64,000 bases of DNA, taken from assembly GCF_013409255.1 (NCBI RefSeq), contig NZ_JACCAS010000001.1:3968001-4032000 (forward strand). The letters are read 5' to 3'. Of the stretch, positions 26,753-36,790 are shown one piece after another; position 1 is the stretch's first letter; every line of letters begins with the position of its first letter. The notes under the pieces are model-generated. The model searched no databases. It was not told the DNA's origin and saw only the letters and a program-made list of their open reading frames with translations. The stretch comes from Paraburkholderia bryophila (lineage in GTDB: Bacteria; Pseudomonadota; Gammaproteobacteria; Burkholderiales; Burkholderiaceae). A program made the position numbers and the translations under genes.

Positions 26753-28447
26753 TCAAAGTTCTGCGTTGACAGGCAATAGGGAGAATAGACCCGTTAGCGC
26801 GTTCCGGTACAAACCCGCTTGCGGATCGAAAATGTAGGTGCGGCGCGTGCCGTTTTCGACGTCGGTCCACACCAGCGGCGACAGCGGCGCGCCGATCGAA
26901 CGCAGGTACGCGAGCTGTGCGCTGTCGGCCAGCGTCACGCGGTAACTGACCTCGGGCGCGATGGCGCGCGCGAAGATTTGCGCGACCTGGTCGGCGAGCG
27001 GCGCGCTGTGAATCACCAGCGCCAGTTCGGTGTTCAGATTGGCCGAACGCGGGTCGAGATTCATCGAGCCGATCACCAGAATCTTGTGATCGATCACGTA
27101 GGTTTTGGCATGCAGGCTGGCGCGCGAACGCGAACCGGTAATCCCCGCGCGCGGCGTCTTCTGCTGCGGTTTGAATTCGTACAGTTCGACGCCTTGCTGC
27201 AGCAGCGGCACGCGAAACGGACTGTAGCCAGCTTGCACGGCGACCGCGTCGGTGGCAGCCAGCGAGTTGGTCAGCACGGCGATCCGCACGCCGCGATGCG
27301 TCAGCACGCCCGCCGCCTCGACGCCGGATTCGTGCGGCACGAAGTACGGCGAAATGATCAGGAAGTCTTTCTGCGCGTCGTGCATCAGCTCGGCGAGACG
27401 CTGCATCGGCGGACTCACATAGTCCGGCGACGGGTGCACGATTTTTTCCGGCAGATCCGCCTTGAATTCGGCGGGCGCCCACGTCAGACCGAGCTGGGCG
27501 TTGGCGATTTGCGTGGCGAGCGGCGTCGCGTTCAGCGGCTTCGCGTTGTACGGATCGGCGTTCTCGCGCCAATGCTGACGCAAGTCGTCGCGCGTCTTGT
27601 CGAGCTCTTTCGCGTCGAACTTCTGATGGTTCAGCGCGCGCAGCGGATAGGCAATGCTGCTGTTCCAGTAGTCGTCGAAACTGGCGGAGACGTCGGCGGT
27701 GATCGGACCCGCGGCGAGCACGTCGAGATCGCGGAACTGCAGCGTTTCGCTGGCGCTGAAGTATTCGTCGCCGAGATTGCGGCCGCCGACGATCGCCAGC
27801 TGGTTGTCCGCGATCATCGCCTTGTTATGCATGCGGCGCGTGAAGTGGCCGATCTGCGTGAACAGGTTCGTCGTACGTTCGAACACGCCTTGCTGCGCGC
27901 TGCCGAACGGATTGAAGACGCGAATCTCGATGTTGTCGTGCGAGTTCAAACCCGCCATGACCTGATCGATGTCCTTGAAGTTCAGATCGTCGACCAGCAT
28001 GCGCACGCGTACACCGTGGTCCGCCGCGTATAGCGCGGCGCCGAGCAACAGCTTGCCGGTGGTGTCTTCGTTGGCGATGTAGTACTGCATGTCGAGCGTT
28101 TTCGTCGCCGCGCGCGCGAGCGCGATGCGCATCTGCAATGCGTCGGTGCCGCTCGACAGCACGCGAAAACCGGACTCGTTCGGATGCGCGGCTTCGAGCG
28201 GCGCAAGCGCGGTATGCAGCGGTGTGGTTTCGGTAACGGGAAGCGCGTGGGTGACCTGACGGTCGAACGCGGTGGCGGGAGGCTTGGTGGCGCAAGCGGT
28301 CAGGAATGCCGTTGCGAAGCACAGCAGGAAGAAATGCCCGCTTGCCGCCCACGCCGATTTTCTGTGCGACGTGCTCGACGCGTACTGGCGTTGCGGTGCG
28401 GTCGGGCCTGGGTTTGGATTCTGCTTCTGTTTCTGATGCCACGGCAC
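26753..28447 (-). CDS. Phospholipase D-family lipoprotein (cardiolipin synthase-like)
   Basis: 564 residues with a basic N-terminal tail and lipobox FLTACATKPP at about residue 52, so probably a lipoprotein. Two HKD motifs: HNKAMIADNQLAIVGGRNLGDEYF (first) and HAKTYVIDHKILVIGSMNLDPRS (second). Layout resembles ClsC/YmdC-type enzymes that make cardiolipin, but hydrolase activity is equally possible. It ends 15 bp before the fumC start on the same strand. Confidence 0.85.
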   Translation of the reverse strand: MPWHQKQKQNPNPGPTAPQRQYASSTSHRKSAWAASGHFFLLCFATAFLTACATKPPATAFDRQVTHALPVTETTPLHTALAPLEAAHPNESGFRVLSSGTDALQMRIALARAATKTLDMQYYIANEDTTGKLLLGAALYAADHGVRVRMLVDDLNFKDIDQVMAGLNSHDNIEIRVFNPFGSAQQGVFERTTNLFTQIGHFTRRMHNKAMIADNQLAIVGGRNLGDEYFSASETLQFRDLDVLAAGPITADVSASFDDYWNSSIAYPLRALNHQKFDAKELDKTRDDLRQHWRENADPYNAKPLNATPLATQIANAQLGLTWAPAEFKADLPEKIVHPSPDYVSPPMQRLAELMHDAQKDFLIISPYFVPHESGVEAAGVLTHRGVRIAVLTNSLAATDAVAVQAGYSPFRVPLLQQGVELYEFKPQQKTPRAGITGSRSRASLHAKTYVIDHKILVIGSMNLDPRSANLNTELALVIHSAPLADQVAQIFARAIAPEVSYRVTLADSAQLAYLRSIGAPLSPLVWTDVENGTRRTYIFDPQAGLYRNALTGLFSLLPVNAEL

Positions 28448-28574
28448 GCTGGCTTCTCCCTTGAATGCAGGCTTCTCATGGCGACAGCGCAGGTGTTGGC
28501 CTGCGCTGTCGAGAAATGCATTCTAAGGGGAATTGCGGGCCTGGGCCTGGTTCGCCCGCATGCCGGCGAGGGGA

Positions 28575-29534
28575 TTAGCCGCGTTCTGCGTTCAGCACGC
28601 GTTCGCCATCCGGATGCGTCGAACCTTTCGCCGGACGTCCCGCCCAGTAGCCCGCGAGCAGCGAGCCGGAAAGGTTGTGCCACACCGAAAACAGCGCGCC
28701 GGGCAGCGCGGCGATCGGCGTGAAATACAGCTTGCCGAGCGTGGCCGCGAGGCCGGAATTCTGCATGCCGACTTCGATTGCGAGCGTGCGGCAGACGGCT
28801 TCGTCGAAGCCGAGCAGGCGCCCGCCCCAATAGCCGCCGAGCAGGCCGATGCCGTTATGCAGCACCACGCCCAGCATCACCACGAGGCCGACCGACGCAA
28901 TGCTCTTCTGCGTGCCGCCCACCACCGCGCCGATGATCAGGATGATCGCGACCATCGAAATCAGCGGCAATGCCGGTTCGATCTTGCGCACGACCTTGCC
29001 GAACAGATGATTGACGACGAGGCCGATCACGATCGGCAGCGCGACGATCTGCAGGATGCTTATCAGCATGCCGTGCACGTCGACGGCGATTGAAGCGTCC
29101 ACATACAGACGCGTGAGCAGCGGCGTCGCGAACACGCCGACGAGGGTCGACAGCGCGCTGATCGTCACCGACAACGCGACGTCGCCGCGCGCCAGATAAA
29201 TCATCACGTTCGACGCCGTGCCGCTCGCCACGCTACCCACCAGCACCATGCCGGCGGTCAGATCGGGCGGCATGCGCAAGGCCTTCGCGATGACCCAGGC
29301 GGCGAGCGGCATCACGAGGTAGTGCAGCACGATGCCGGCCACCACCGGCGCGGGCCGCGTGAAAACGCGCCGGAAATCGGCGACGGAAAGCGTGACGCCC
29401 ATGGCCAGCATGATGATGGTGAGCAGCGTGGTGACGTGCGGCGCGATGCCGGCGAACGACGCGGGCGAGCTGTATGCGGCGATCGACACGAGCACGGCCC
29501 AGAGCGGAAAGAGACGGGTGACGCGGGCGAGCAT
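28575..29534 (-). CDS. BASS-family (bile acid:sodium symporter-like) transporter
   Basis: 319 residues with about ten hydrophobic segments. Family hallmarks are the crossover motifs [22 protein letters not shown] and [13 protein letters not shown]. Relatives include PanS, which moves ketopantoate, and pyruvate carriers, so the substrate is uncertain. The 127-bp gap upstream of the phospholipase D gene holds nothing else. Confidence 0.88.
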   Translation of the reverse strand: MLARVTRLFPLWAVLVSIAAYSSPASFAGIAPHVTTLLTIIMLAMGVTLSVADFRRVFTRPAPVVAGIVLHYLVMPLAAWVIAKALRMPPDLTAGMVLVGSVASGTASNVMIYLARGDVALSVTISALSTLVGVFATPLLTRLYVDASIAVDVHGMLISILQIVALPIVIGLVVNHLFGKVVRKIEPALPLISMVAIILIIGAVVGGTQKSIASVGLVVMLGVVLHNGIGLLGGYWGGRLLGFDEAVCRTLAIEVGMQNSGLAATLGKLYFTPIAALPGALFSVWHNLSGSLLAGYWAGRPAKGSTHPDGERVLNAERG

Positions 29535-29841
29535 GACGGGTGGTCCTTGATTGTGTTTTATGGCGTGCTTTACGGAGCGTTTTATGGCGAAAAGCGAGGT
29601 CGGTCGTGCGGCGCGCCGCGACTGCTGCGTGCGTGCTGATGTCGGCCGTGGGCAGTGCGGCGAGCCCTGAAAGCGGGTGAGGCGCTGGCGGGCGGCGCGG
29701 GCCTTCGTGAGGCGCGTAGGCGGGTTAGCGGCGCGTAGGCGTGGGTGTGCGCGGACGCGGCTGAGCGCGCATTTTACCTTTTACAGCGGGTTTTTCGCAT
29801 GGCGATGGTTGTGCGTGCAACCAGCCGCAGGCCGCATCGAC
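29535..29841. other. Intergenic region, nothing recognised
   Basis: 307 bp between two leftward genes. A direct repeat GTTTTATGGCG occurs at 29555 and 29579, 24 bp apart, just upstream of the transporter start. No gene, promoter or terminator could be supported. Confidence 0.5.
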
Positions 29842-31251
29842 TTAGACGGATGGACCCGTCGTCCCCGCCTCAACCGGCACCTGCCGCAAGCTCAGCTTAT
29901 GAAAGCGCAGCGTCATCAGCAAGGCGACGCTCGCGAGCCCCGCGGCCAGTCCCCACCACAGACCGAGCGCGCCGAGCCCGAAGTGAAACGCCAGCGTGTA
30001 GCCGGTCGGAAAGCCGATCACCCAGTAACCGAACGCCGCGGCGATCATCGGCACGCGCGTGTCCTTCAGGCCGCGCAGACAGCCGGAGCCGACCGTCTGC
30101 ATGCCGTCGACGATCTGGAAGATCGCCGCTACGCCGAGCAGCGAACTCGCCAGCTTGACCGTGGCCGCGTTGGCCGGATCGTCGAGGTGCAGATACAGCC
30201 CGACGATCCAATGCGGCGCCGCGATCAGCACGATGCCCGACAGCGTCATGAAGCCCACGCCGAGCGCCAGCGCGACGAACCCGGCATGGCGCGCGGCGAG
30301 CGGCTGCCCGGCGCCGGACCAGAAGCCGACCCGCACATTGCCCGCCTGGCCGATCGCGAGCGGCACCATGAACGCCACCGACGCCACGTTCAGCGCGATC
30401 TGATGCGCGGCCAGTTGCGATTCGCCCAGCAGGCCGACCATCAGACCCGTGGCGAGAAACAGCGTCGACTCGACGCCGTAGGTGATCGCCACCGGCCAGC
30501 CGATGCCGAACAGTTCGCCCATCAGCGGCACGTTCGGCCGTGTGGCGACGACGAAGTGACGGTAGCGCGGCCGCAAATGCAGCAGCGCCATCAGCACCAG
30601 CGCGCTCAGCCAGACGGTGATCGAGGTCGCGGCGGCCGAGCCGAGAAAGCCGAGCCGCGGCAACCCGTAGGCGCCGTGAATCAGCCCGTAGTTGAGAAAG
30701 CCGTTCACGAAAACACTCACGAGCGACACCCACAGCAGCCGTTTCGCCGCGCCGATCGCCGGCAGGAACGAGCGCATCAGGCCGACGCCGATCAGGCTGC
30801 CGAGCGAGCCCCAGCGCAAGACGGACGCATATTCGCCGACGTTGTGCGCGAGCAGCGTGGGTTCGCCGAACGCCAGCAGGATCGGCGTGGCGAACGACAG
30901 CAGAAAGAACGCCGGCACCGACAGCAGCACCGACAGCACGAGGCCGGTCCAGTAGATATGCGGCACGCGGCTTTCGTCCTGAGCGCCGCGCGCATGCGAC
31001 ACGCTCACGCTGACGGAGGTCAGCACGCCTTGCAGCAGCGTGACCACGACGAAAAACAGGTTCGCGCCGAGGCCGCCGGCGGCGAGCGCGTCGGGGCCAA
31101 GCGAGCCGAGCAGGATCGTGTCGGTGACCGCCATGGCCATTTGCGCGAGCTGGGAGATCGCGAGCGGCGCGGCGAGCCGGGCGGTGTCGGCGGCATGGCG
31201 GGAAAGCGTCGGCGGCCGGGAGGCCACCCGGGTGAAGCTGGACTGAGTCAT
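29842..31251 (-). CDS. MATE-family multidrug efflux transporter (NorM-like)
   Basis: 469 residues with 12 predicted membrane helices. The early block LAAPLAISQLAQMAMAVTDTILLGSLG and the second-half repeat VAITYGVESTLFLATGLMVGLLG fit the MATE duplicated fold, which exports cationic compounds by Na+ or H+ exchange. Start at MTQSSFT; a 12-codon upstream extension is possible. Confidence 0.93.
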   Translation of the reverse strand: MTQSSFTRVASRPPTLSRHAADTARLAAPLAISQLAQMAMAVTDTILLGSLGPDALAAGGLGANLFFVVVTLLQGVLTSVSVSVSHARGAQDESRVPHIYWTGLVLSVLLSVPAFFLLSFATPILLAFGEPTLLAHNVGEYASVLRWGSLGSLIGVGLMRSFLPAIGAAKRLLWVSLVSVFVNGFLNYGLIHGAYGLPRLGFLGSAAATSITVWLSALVLMALLHLRPRYRHFVVATRPNVPLMGELFGIGWPVAITYGVESTLFLATGLMVGLLGESQLAAHQIALNVASVAFMVPLAIGQAGNVRVGFWSGAGQPLAARHAGFVALALGVGFMTLSGIVLIAAPHWIVGLYLHLDDPANAATVKLASSLLGVAAIFQIVDGMQTVGSGCLRGLKDTRVPMIAAAFGYWVIGFPTGYTLAFHFGLGALGLWWGLAAGLASVALLMTLRFHKLSLRQVPVEAGTTGPSV

Positions 31252-31495
31252 GGAAGCGCCTGGCGGCGAAAGTGGCGACCGGGTCACGGCCGGCGCGCGT
31301 TGCAGCGTTCGCGAGCGGGGCGGGCGGTGACCAAACGGCGAGGAGCGGCGGCTCGGCTAGCCAGCCGTTTGTTGTCTGTCGAATCTGACAGCTTATTGCT
31401 TAGGCGCGGCGCTGTCGATCAAAGAAGCACGATTTTGGTGCGTACGGCCCTCCGAATTTCCGGACCGCAGACCGTGGACGGCAAGGAGGGCGTTG

Positions 31496-31714
31496 TCAGG
31501 CTTCGTGGACCGCGATGCGCGTGTCGCCGAACAGCACCACCTGGCCCGCGCGGATTTTGCAGGTTTTACGCGTTTCGACCCGTCCGTCGACGGTGACCGC
31601 GCCGTCGCCGACCATCATTTTGGCTTGCCCGCCGCTCTCCGCGAGGCCCGTTATCTTCAGGAGATTGTGCAATTCGACGTAGTCGCCGGTGAGCGTGAAA
31701 TCGAGGTTGGGCAT
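31496..31714 (-). CDS. Small S4-domain RNA-binding protein (YbcJ-like)
   Basis: 72 residues that are almost entirely one S4 domain: YVELHNLLKITGLAESGGQAKMMVGDGAVTVDGRVETRKTCKIRAGQVV. Such proteins bind structured RNA, probably rRNA. Start at MPNLDFTL because upstream codons are not conserved-looking. Confidence 0.88.
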   Translation of the reverse strand: MPNLDFTLTGDYVELHNLLKITGLAESGGQAKMMVGDGAVTVDGRVETRKTCKIRAGQVVLFGDTRIAVHEA

Positions 31715-32041
31715 GGCGTTTGCGCCTTCAGGCAAAGGGTTCGCATCATAAGCCACAAACTTGCCCTGGATGAAGCTCGAGCTGTACCGCAGGCGGTGTG
31801 TAGGCTTTTGCAAGCAGATGTTATGTAATTGTCGGAAAGTGAAACGTTCCGTAACAGCATTCGCGGATTACGAATTTCACTCGTAAAGTGGCTCTCAGTA
31901 GGGAAGCTTGCTGGATTTGTCCCGCAACGAGAAGACCGGCCGAAGCATAGGTTTTTGCGCGAAAGATCCGTCACGACGGATCGGCACGGTGCGAAGCCAG
32001 ATAAGACGTCCGGTCACAACAACTTTAGAGAGGATTTAGCC
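31715..32041. other. Divergent intergenic region
   Basis: 327 bp between the leftward S4 gene and the rightward K/A-rich gene. It must hold both promoters, but no element with both boxes well matched was found. GAGAGGA precedes the right-hand gene. Confidence 0.5.
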
Positions 32042-32479
32042 ATGACCCAGATTCGTACACTTCTGATCGGTACCGCCCTGACCGCTTTCGCCGCGACTGC
32101 CGCTGTCGCGCAGACCGCGCAGCCGGCCGCAGGTGCGGACGGCCAGGCTCAGATGCAGATGCAAGCAGCGCCCGCCGCCGCCGGCGTGCAGCCGGTGACG
32201 CCGGCGCCGACCCGTCTGACCGCGCCGGGTTCGACCGATCCGCTGGTGCAGAAGCGCGACGCCAATGCCAAGGCGAACGCTGAATACCGTGCGTCGAAGA
32301 AGGCTTCGAAGACGGAGTTGAAGGATCAGCAGAAGGCCGCCAAGTCGCAATACAAGGAACAGGTGCGCGACGCCAAGATCAACCAGAAGGCGGATAAGCA
32401 AACCGCCAACAACGAAATGAAGATGAACATGCAAGGCCAGACGGGCGATCAGTCCGATGGCAGCGATGTGAAGCACTAA
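32042..32479 (+). CDS. Secreted lysine/alanine-rich protein A
   Basis: 145 residues; signal peptide to about residue 23 (AAVAQ). The mature part begins A/Q/M-rich and then becomes a lysine-rich helical stretch (NAKANAEYRASKKASKTELKDQ...). A clear GAGAGGA ribosome site lies upstream. No catalytic motif. Similar in composition to the next gene at 32676. Possibly a periplasmic polycation; unknown function. Confidence 0.8.
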   Translation: MTQIRTLLIGTALTAFAATAAVAQTAQPAAGADGQAQMQMQAAPAAAGVQPVTPAPTRLTAPGSTDPLVQKRDANAKANAEYRASKKASKTELKDQQKAAKSQYKEQVRDAKINQKADKQTANNEMKMNMQGQTGDQSDGSDVKH

Positions 32480-32528
32480 GTCAGCGCTAAATCGCCAGGT
32501 CGCTAAGTCAGTCTGGCCCGGTGATGAA

Positions 32529-32580
32529 GCGGCCGGGGCGGCGGCGTTTTCCGCCGTCGCGCCCGGCCGCTTTGGTTTTG
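32529..32580 (+). terminator. Terminator between the two K/A-rich genes
   Basis: GCGGCCGGG / CCCGGCCGC stem enclosing a second hairpin, followed by TTTGGTTTTG. It ends the first gene about 50 bp after its stop. Confidence 0.75.
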
Positions 32581-32675
32581 AACCACCGGGCTTCGGCCAG
32601 GCAGACTCTGCCGCGGGGCATCGTAGCCAGATTGACGGCCACGATGGCTCGAATCCCGTTGTAAGGAGGTATCGA

Positions 32676-32951
32676 ATGAGCATTGCCCAGTCCACCAGAA
32701 AACAGATCTACGCCGCGTTGATCGCGGGGTGCCTTTCGTCGTCCATGGCGTCCGTGGCGTTCGCGCAGGCGAGCGATCCGGCCGCCGCGCCCGTGACGCA
32801 TGCCGACAAGAAGGCCGCAAAGGAACAATCGAAGGCGGACAAGAAGGCGTCCGTCGCGCAAGCCAAGGCGGACAAGAAGAAAACCGACGCGCAGGCCGAC
32901 GCCGATAAGGCGAATGCCGACGCTAATGTGAAGGACGCGAAGAAGCAGTAG
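32676..32951 (+). CDS. Secreted lysine/alanine-rich protein B
   Basis: 91 residues; signal peptide to about residue 30 (SVAFAQ). The mature 60 residues are nearly all K, A, D, Q and N (DKKAAKEQSKADKKASVAQA), probably one long helix. The ribosome site AAGGAGGT is perfect, suggesting strong expression. Composition matches the upstream neighbour at 32042. Confidence 0.82.
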   Translation: MSIAQSTRKQIYAALIAGCLSSSMASVAFAQASDPAAAPVTHADKKAAKEQSKADKKASVAQAKADKKKTDAQADADKANADANVKDAKKQ

Positions 32952-32977
32952 CAGGCGCGCTTTGGCGTTGAAGGACG

Positions 32978-33003
32978 GCGACCCGAAATAAGGGTCGCTT
33001 GTC
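32978..33003 (+). terminator. Probable terminator after protein B
   Basis: GCGACCC / GGGTCGC stem with loop GAAATAA, followed by TTGTC. The T-run is weak. Confidence 0.5.
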
Positions 33004-33105
33004 TGTGATGGTTGTATGGATATACAGTATGCGTCGCCATCCTTCATTCACTTCAGCGCCCGAATCCACGTGCTCTCCGTCGCCGACTCTCCGCCGCCGT
33101 CTGAT

Positions 33106-35235
33106 ATGTCCGCTGCGTCCGGTTTATCCGACGCAGCGGATACCGCCGCCTGGCTGGCCAAGCTCAACGACGCGCAGCGCGAAGCCGTCGAATATGGCGC
33201 CGACACGCCTGATGCGCCGCCGGGCGCATTACTCGTCATCGCGGGCGCGGGCTCCGGCAAGACCAACACGCTCGCGCATCGGGTTGCCAACCTCGTCGTA
33301 AAAGGCGCCGATCCGCGCCGCATTCTGCTGCTGACCTTTTCACGCCGAGCGGCGCTTGAAATGACGCGCCGGGTGACGCGCATTGCCGGCGCGGCGCTTG
33401 GCGCGCGCGCCGCGCTCGCGCAAGGGCTGACGTGGTCGGGCACGTTCCATAGCGTCGGCGCGCGGCTGCTGCGCGAATACGCGGATCTGATCGGCCTCGC
33501 GCCGGCCTTCACGATCAACGACCGCGAGGATTCCGCCGACCTGATGAACCTGGTGCGTCACGAACTCGGTTTATCCGCGAAAGAGCGGCGTTTCCCGGCC
33601 AAAGGCACCTGTTTCGCCATTTATTCGCGCGTGGTGAACACCGGCGCGTCGTTGGCCCATGTGCTCGATAGCGCGTTTCCGTGGTGCGGCGAATGGGAGG
33701 ACGATCTGCGCCGGCTGTTCGCTGCTTACGTCGACGCGAAACAGAAGCAGAGCGTGCTCGATTACGACGATCTGTTGCTCTACTGGTCGCATATGGCCGC
33801 CGAGCCGGCCATCGCGGCGGACCTGTCGGCGCGCTTCGATCACGTGCTGGTCGACGAGTATCAGGACACCAACCGTCTGCAGGCGTCGATCCTGCTCGCC
33901 CTGAAGCCGGACGGCCGCGGCCTGACCGTGGTCGGCGACGACGCCCAGTCGATCTATTCGTTTCGCGGCGCGACCGTGCGCAATATTCTCGATTTTCCGG
34001 CGCAATTCGATCCGCCGGCGCGCCAGGTCACGCTCGAACGCAATTACCGGTCGACCGCGCCGATTCTCGCGGCGTCGAACGCGGTGATCGAGCTGGCCAG
34101 CGAGCGCTACACGAAAAATCTGTGGACCGACAAGGCGTCGGCGCAACGCCCGCGCCTCGTCACGGTCGCCGACGAAGCCGATCAGGCGCGCTACATCGTC
34201 GAACAGGTCCTCGAAGCGCGCGAGCAGGGCATGAAGCTCAAGTCGCAGGCGGTGCTGTTTCGCGCGGCTCACCACAGCGCCGCGCTGGAGATCGAACTGA
34301 CCCGGCGCAAGATTCCGTTCGTGAAGTTCGGCGGGCTGAAATTTCTGGATTCGGTCCACGTCAAGGACGTACTCGCCGTGCTGCGCTGGGCGGAGAATCC
34401 GCGCGACCGCGTCGCCGGGTTCCGCGTCGTGCAGTTGCTGCCGGGCGTCGGGCCGGCCACCGCCGCGAAAGTGCTCGATGAGATCGCCGCGCGCGCGGGC
34501 GCCGGCAATCTCGCCGACACCGCCGGCGGCGCGCTGGCCGCGTTCACCGCGCCGGCTCGCGCGCAGGAAGACTGGCATCCGTTCGTCAAGCTGATGTCGA
34601 GCGCGTACGGCCGCCAGACACCTTGGCCGTCCGAATTCGAAATGGTGCGGCGCTGGTACGAGCCGCATCTGGAGCGCAACCACGAGGACGCGGCGATCCG
34701 TCACGCGGATGTATTGCAGATGGAGAGCATCGCGGGCACGTATCCGTCGCGCGAACGCTTTCTGACCGAGCTGACGCTCGACCCGCCCGACGCCACCAGC
34801 GGCGAATCCGGCGTCCCGCTGCTCGACGAGGACTATCTGATCCTGTCCACGATTCATTCGGCGAAGGGCCAGGAATGGCGCAACGTGTTCGTGCTGAACG
34901 GCGTCGACGGCTGCATTCCGTCTGACCTCGGCACTGGCAGCGAAGAGGAAATCGACGAGGAGCGACGCCTGCTCTACGTGGCGATGACGCGAGCGAAAGA
35001 GGACCTGCATATCGTCGTGCCGCAGCGCTTCTACGTGCACAACCAGACGCATATGGGCGACCGCCACGTGTGGGCGTCGCGCACGCGCTTCATTCCCGCG
35101 CATCTGATGCCGCTGTTCGACGCCTACGCGTGGCCGCGCGTGGCGATCCCGAGCGCGCCCACGGCGGCGGGGCTTGCCGCCGCGGCGCGGGCGAAGATCG
35201 AGATTGGGGCGAAGCTGAGGAAAATGTGGGATTGA
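33106..35235 (+). CDS. UvrD/Rep-type ATP-dependent DNA helicase
   Basis: 709 residues of superfamily 1A. Motif I AGAGSGKTNTL, motif II VLVDEYQDTN, motif III VVGDDAQSIYSFRGA, motif IV LERNYRSTAPI, motif V STIHSAKGQEWRNVFVLNG and motif VI RRLLYVAMTRAKEDLHI are all intact. It probably acts in repair or replication restart; the exact subfamily is unclear. I start at MSAASGLSD; an in-frame ATG 30 codons upstream is possible and neither has a good ribosome site. Confidence 0.92.
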   Translation: MSAASGLSDAADTAAWLAKLNDAQREAVEYGADTPDAPPGALLVIAGAGSGKTNTLAHRVANLVVKGADPRRILLLTFSRRAALEMTRRVTRIAGAALGARAALAQGLTWSGTFHSVGARLLREYADLIGLAPAFTINDREDSADLMNLVRHELGLSAKERRFPAKGTCFAIYSRVVNTGASLAHVLDSAFPWCGEWEDDLRRLFAAYVDAKQKQSVLDYDDLLLYWSHMAAEPAIAADLSARFDHVLVDEYQDTNRLQASILLALKPDGRGLTVVGDDAQSIYSFRGATVRNILDFPAQFDPPARQVTLERNYRSTAPILAASNAVIELASERYTKNLWTDKASAQRPRLVTVADEADQARYIVEQVLEAREQGMKLKSQAVLFRAAHHSAALEIELTRRKIPFVKFGGLKFLDSVHVKDVLAVLRWAENPRDRVAGFRVVQLLPGVGPATAAKVLDEIAARAGAGNLADTAGGALAAFTAPARAQEDWHPFVKLMSSAYGRQTPWPSEFEMVRRWYEPHLERNHEDAAIRHADVLQMESIAGTYPSRERFLTELTLDPPDATSGESGVPLLDEDYLILSTIHSAKGQEWRNVFVLNGVDGCIPSDLGTGSEEEIDEERRLLYVAMTRAKEDLHIVVPQRFYVHNQTHMGDRHVWASRTRFIPAHLMPLFDAYAWPRVAIPSAPTAAGLAAAARAKIEIGAKLRKMWD

Positions 35236-35307
35236 GGGCGCTGAGGTGCGCTCTTTGGCTTGGTGGCTTGAGCCGTCAGCTCATCGGCCTTAAACCGCCA
35301 CCCGCCC

Positions 35308-36075
35308 TTAGCGCGACTGCCGTTGCTGCTGTTGCGGCGCCGGACGCGGCGGCACGAAGAAATTACGCAACCAGGCCGCCAGCCGCGAAAACACGTCGTA
35401 CGGCTCTTCGACGAAAATCTCCGGCTTGAGCAGGCGCAAATATTCCATGATCTGCTGCGCTTCCTGCTTCTGGAACGAGCCGTGCGAAATGCCCAGCCGC
35501 AGCAGCCCGCGCAGTTCGCCGAGCTTCTCGCGCGCCGTGCTGCCCACGCCGGTTTCGCATCCCACCTTCGCTTCGTACACGCGCTGGCGCAGCGATTCCA
35601 CCAGTCGCCAGGCCGGCGTCTGCATCACTTCCTCGAGCGCCTGAATGTCCTGCGCGGCGCTCTTGATCTGCGCTGCGAGCGGATCGATCAGCGCGGCGTC
35701 GCCTTCGGCTTCCTTGACGATCGCCGCCGCCCAGTCGCGGCACTGCTTGGCGAGCTCTTCCGGCGTCCATTCCGAACGCGCCGCGAAGCCGAAGCCGAAT
35801 TCGCCCGCCTGCCGCATCAGAATTGCGACGACATCCGGAAACTCCTTGTCCAGCGTGCGTTTGGCCCAGGCGTACTGGCCGCCTTGCAGCATCCGCTGCA
35901 CCGCGTGTTCGGTCAGCGGCACCATGTTGTCGAGCAACTTGGCGCGCAAGAAATCCTCGAAAGACGGCGTCGCGAACTGCGGATCGAGCTTCAGCGAAAC
36001 CCGCAGAAAAGCGTCGAAATCCTTGCGCAGCGTCGCAATGGTCTCGTCTTTGAGCGTGAGGGTGATTTGACCCAT
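35308..36075 (-). CDS. Conserved protein of unknown function
   Basis: 255 residues, soluble, helical. Begins MGQITLTLKDETIATLRKDFDAFLRVSLKLDP and has a well-structured core (FGFGFAARSEWTPEELAKQCRDWAA) and a P/Q-rich tail. I do not recognise a family. Codon use and lack of low complexity support a real gene. It is convergent with the helicase, 72 bp apart. Confidence 0.75.
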   Translation of the reverse strand: MGQITLTLKDETIATLRKDFDAFLRVSLKLDPQFATPSFEDFLRAKLLDNMVPLTEHAVQRMLQGGQYAWAKRTLDKEFPDVVAILMRQAGEFGFGFAARSEWTPEELAKQCRDWAAAIVKEAEGDAALIDPLAAQIKSAAQDIQALEEVMQTPAWRLVESLRQRVYEAKVGCETGVGSTAREKLGELRGLLRLGISHGSFQKQEAQQIMEYLRLLKPEIFVEEPYDVFSRLAAWLRNFFVPPRPAPQQQQRQSR

Positions 36076-36466
36076 GTGTTATCCCGTTTGGTCCTGCCGC
36101 GCGGCTTCGACGCGTCATCCGGCCGCGTATGGACCTGGTGAGACGCGACCCGTGATGCCGGCGCGATTGCTTCCTGCCTGTTGCCGCGTCACCAGCGGGA
36201 CGTCATATCCCGATGTGCGGACCTCGACTTCATATCGGCGGATTCAGGGAAAACTTAAGGGCATGCGGCCTTTGGGAGCCGGCATTAGAAGGAAGCATCG
36301 CCCACCGGTTCGTGCCTGACGTTTGCCGTGCCTGGTTGCCGCACCTGGTTTGCCGCGCTTCTCCAGCCGCCGCCCCTTCGGGGCCAAAGCCGTCACGGCG
36401 GCGGGCAAGGGATCGTCCGGCAGGGGGGGGCGCCGTCGCCGATGCGGGCTCGACGGCGGCTGCCGG
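36076..36466. other. Intergenic region with a G8 tract
   Basis: 391 bp between two leftward genes. A run of eight G lies at 36423-36430. No gene or clear terminator was found; the open frames here are short and not gene-like. Confidence 0.5.
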
Positions 36467-36790
36467 CTATTTAAGCACGACCAATTGCCAGACAAAAAAG
36501 ACCGCTAGCCCGACCGCGATGGTCAGGAGCGGGCGTCGTGTCAGCGCGCTCACCAATACGGCCGCGAGTGCGCCGACCAGTTGCGGATTGCGCCAGCTCA
36601 GTTCGGCCTGGGTGCCGTGCGGCGAAACCGCCATCGGCACGATGATCGCGGTCAGCACCGTCACCGGTACGAAGCCGAGGGCGGTCCGCACGAGCGGCGG
36701 AAACACCAGCCGGTCGCCGAGCACGAAGACGGCGGCGCGGATCACCCACGTGATGAGCGCCATGCCGAGGATCAGGACGACGTAGTTCAT
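36467..36790 (-). CDS. azlD: AzlD-family branched-chain amino acid exporter subunit
   Basis: 107 residues, four hydrophobic segments: VVLILGMALITWVIRAAVFVLGD, LGFVPVTVLTAIIVPMAV, LVGALAAVLVSALT and LTIAVGLAVFFVWQLVVLK. AzlD pairs with AzlC to export branched-chain amino acids or their analogues. Its ATG overlaps the azlC stop by 4 bp. Confidence 0.9.
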   Translation of the reverse strand: MNYVVLILGMALITWVIRAAVFVLGDRLVFPPLVRTALGFVPVTVLTAIIVPMAVSPHGTQAELSWRNPQLVGALAAVLVSALTRRPLLTIAVGLAVFFVWQLVVLK

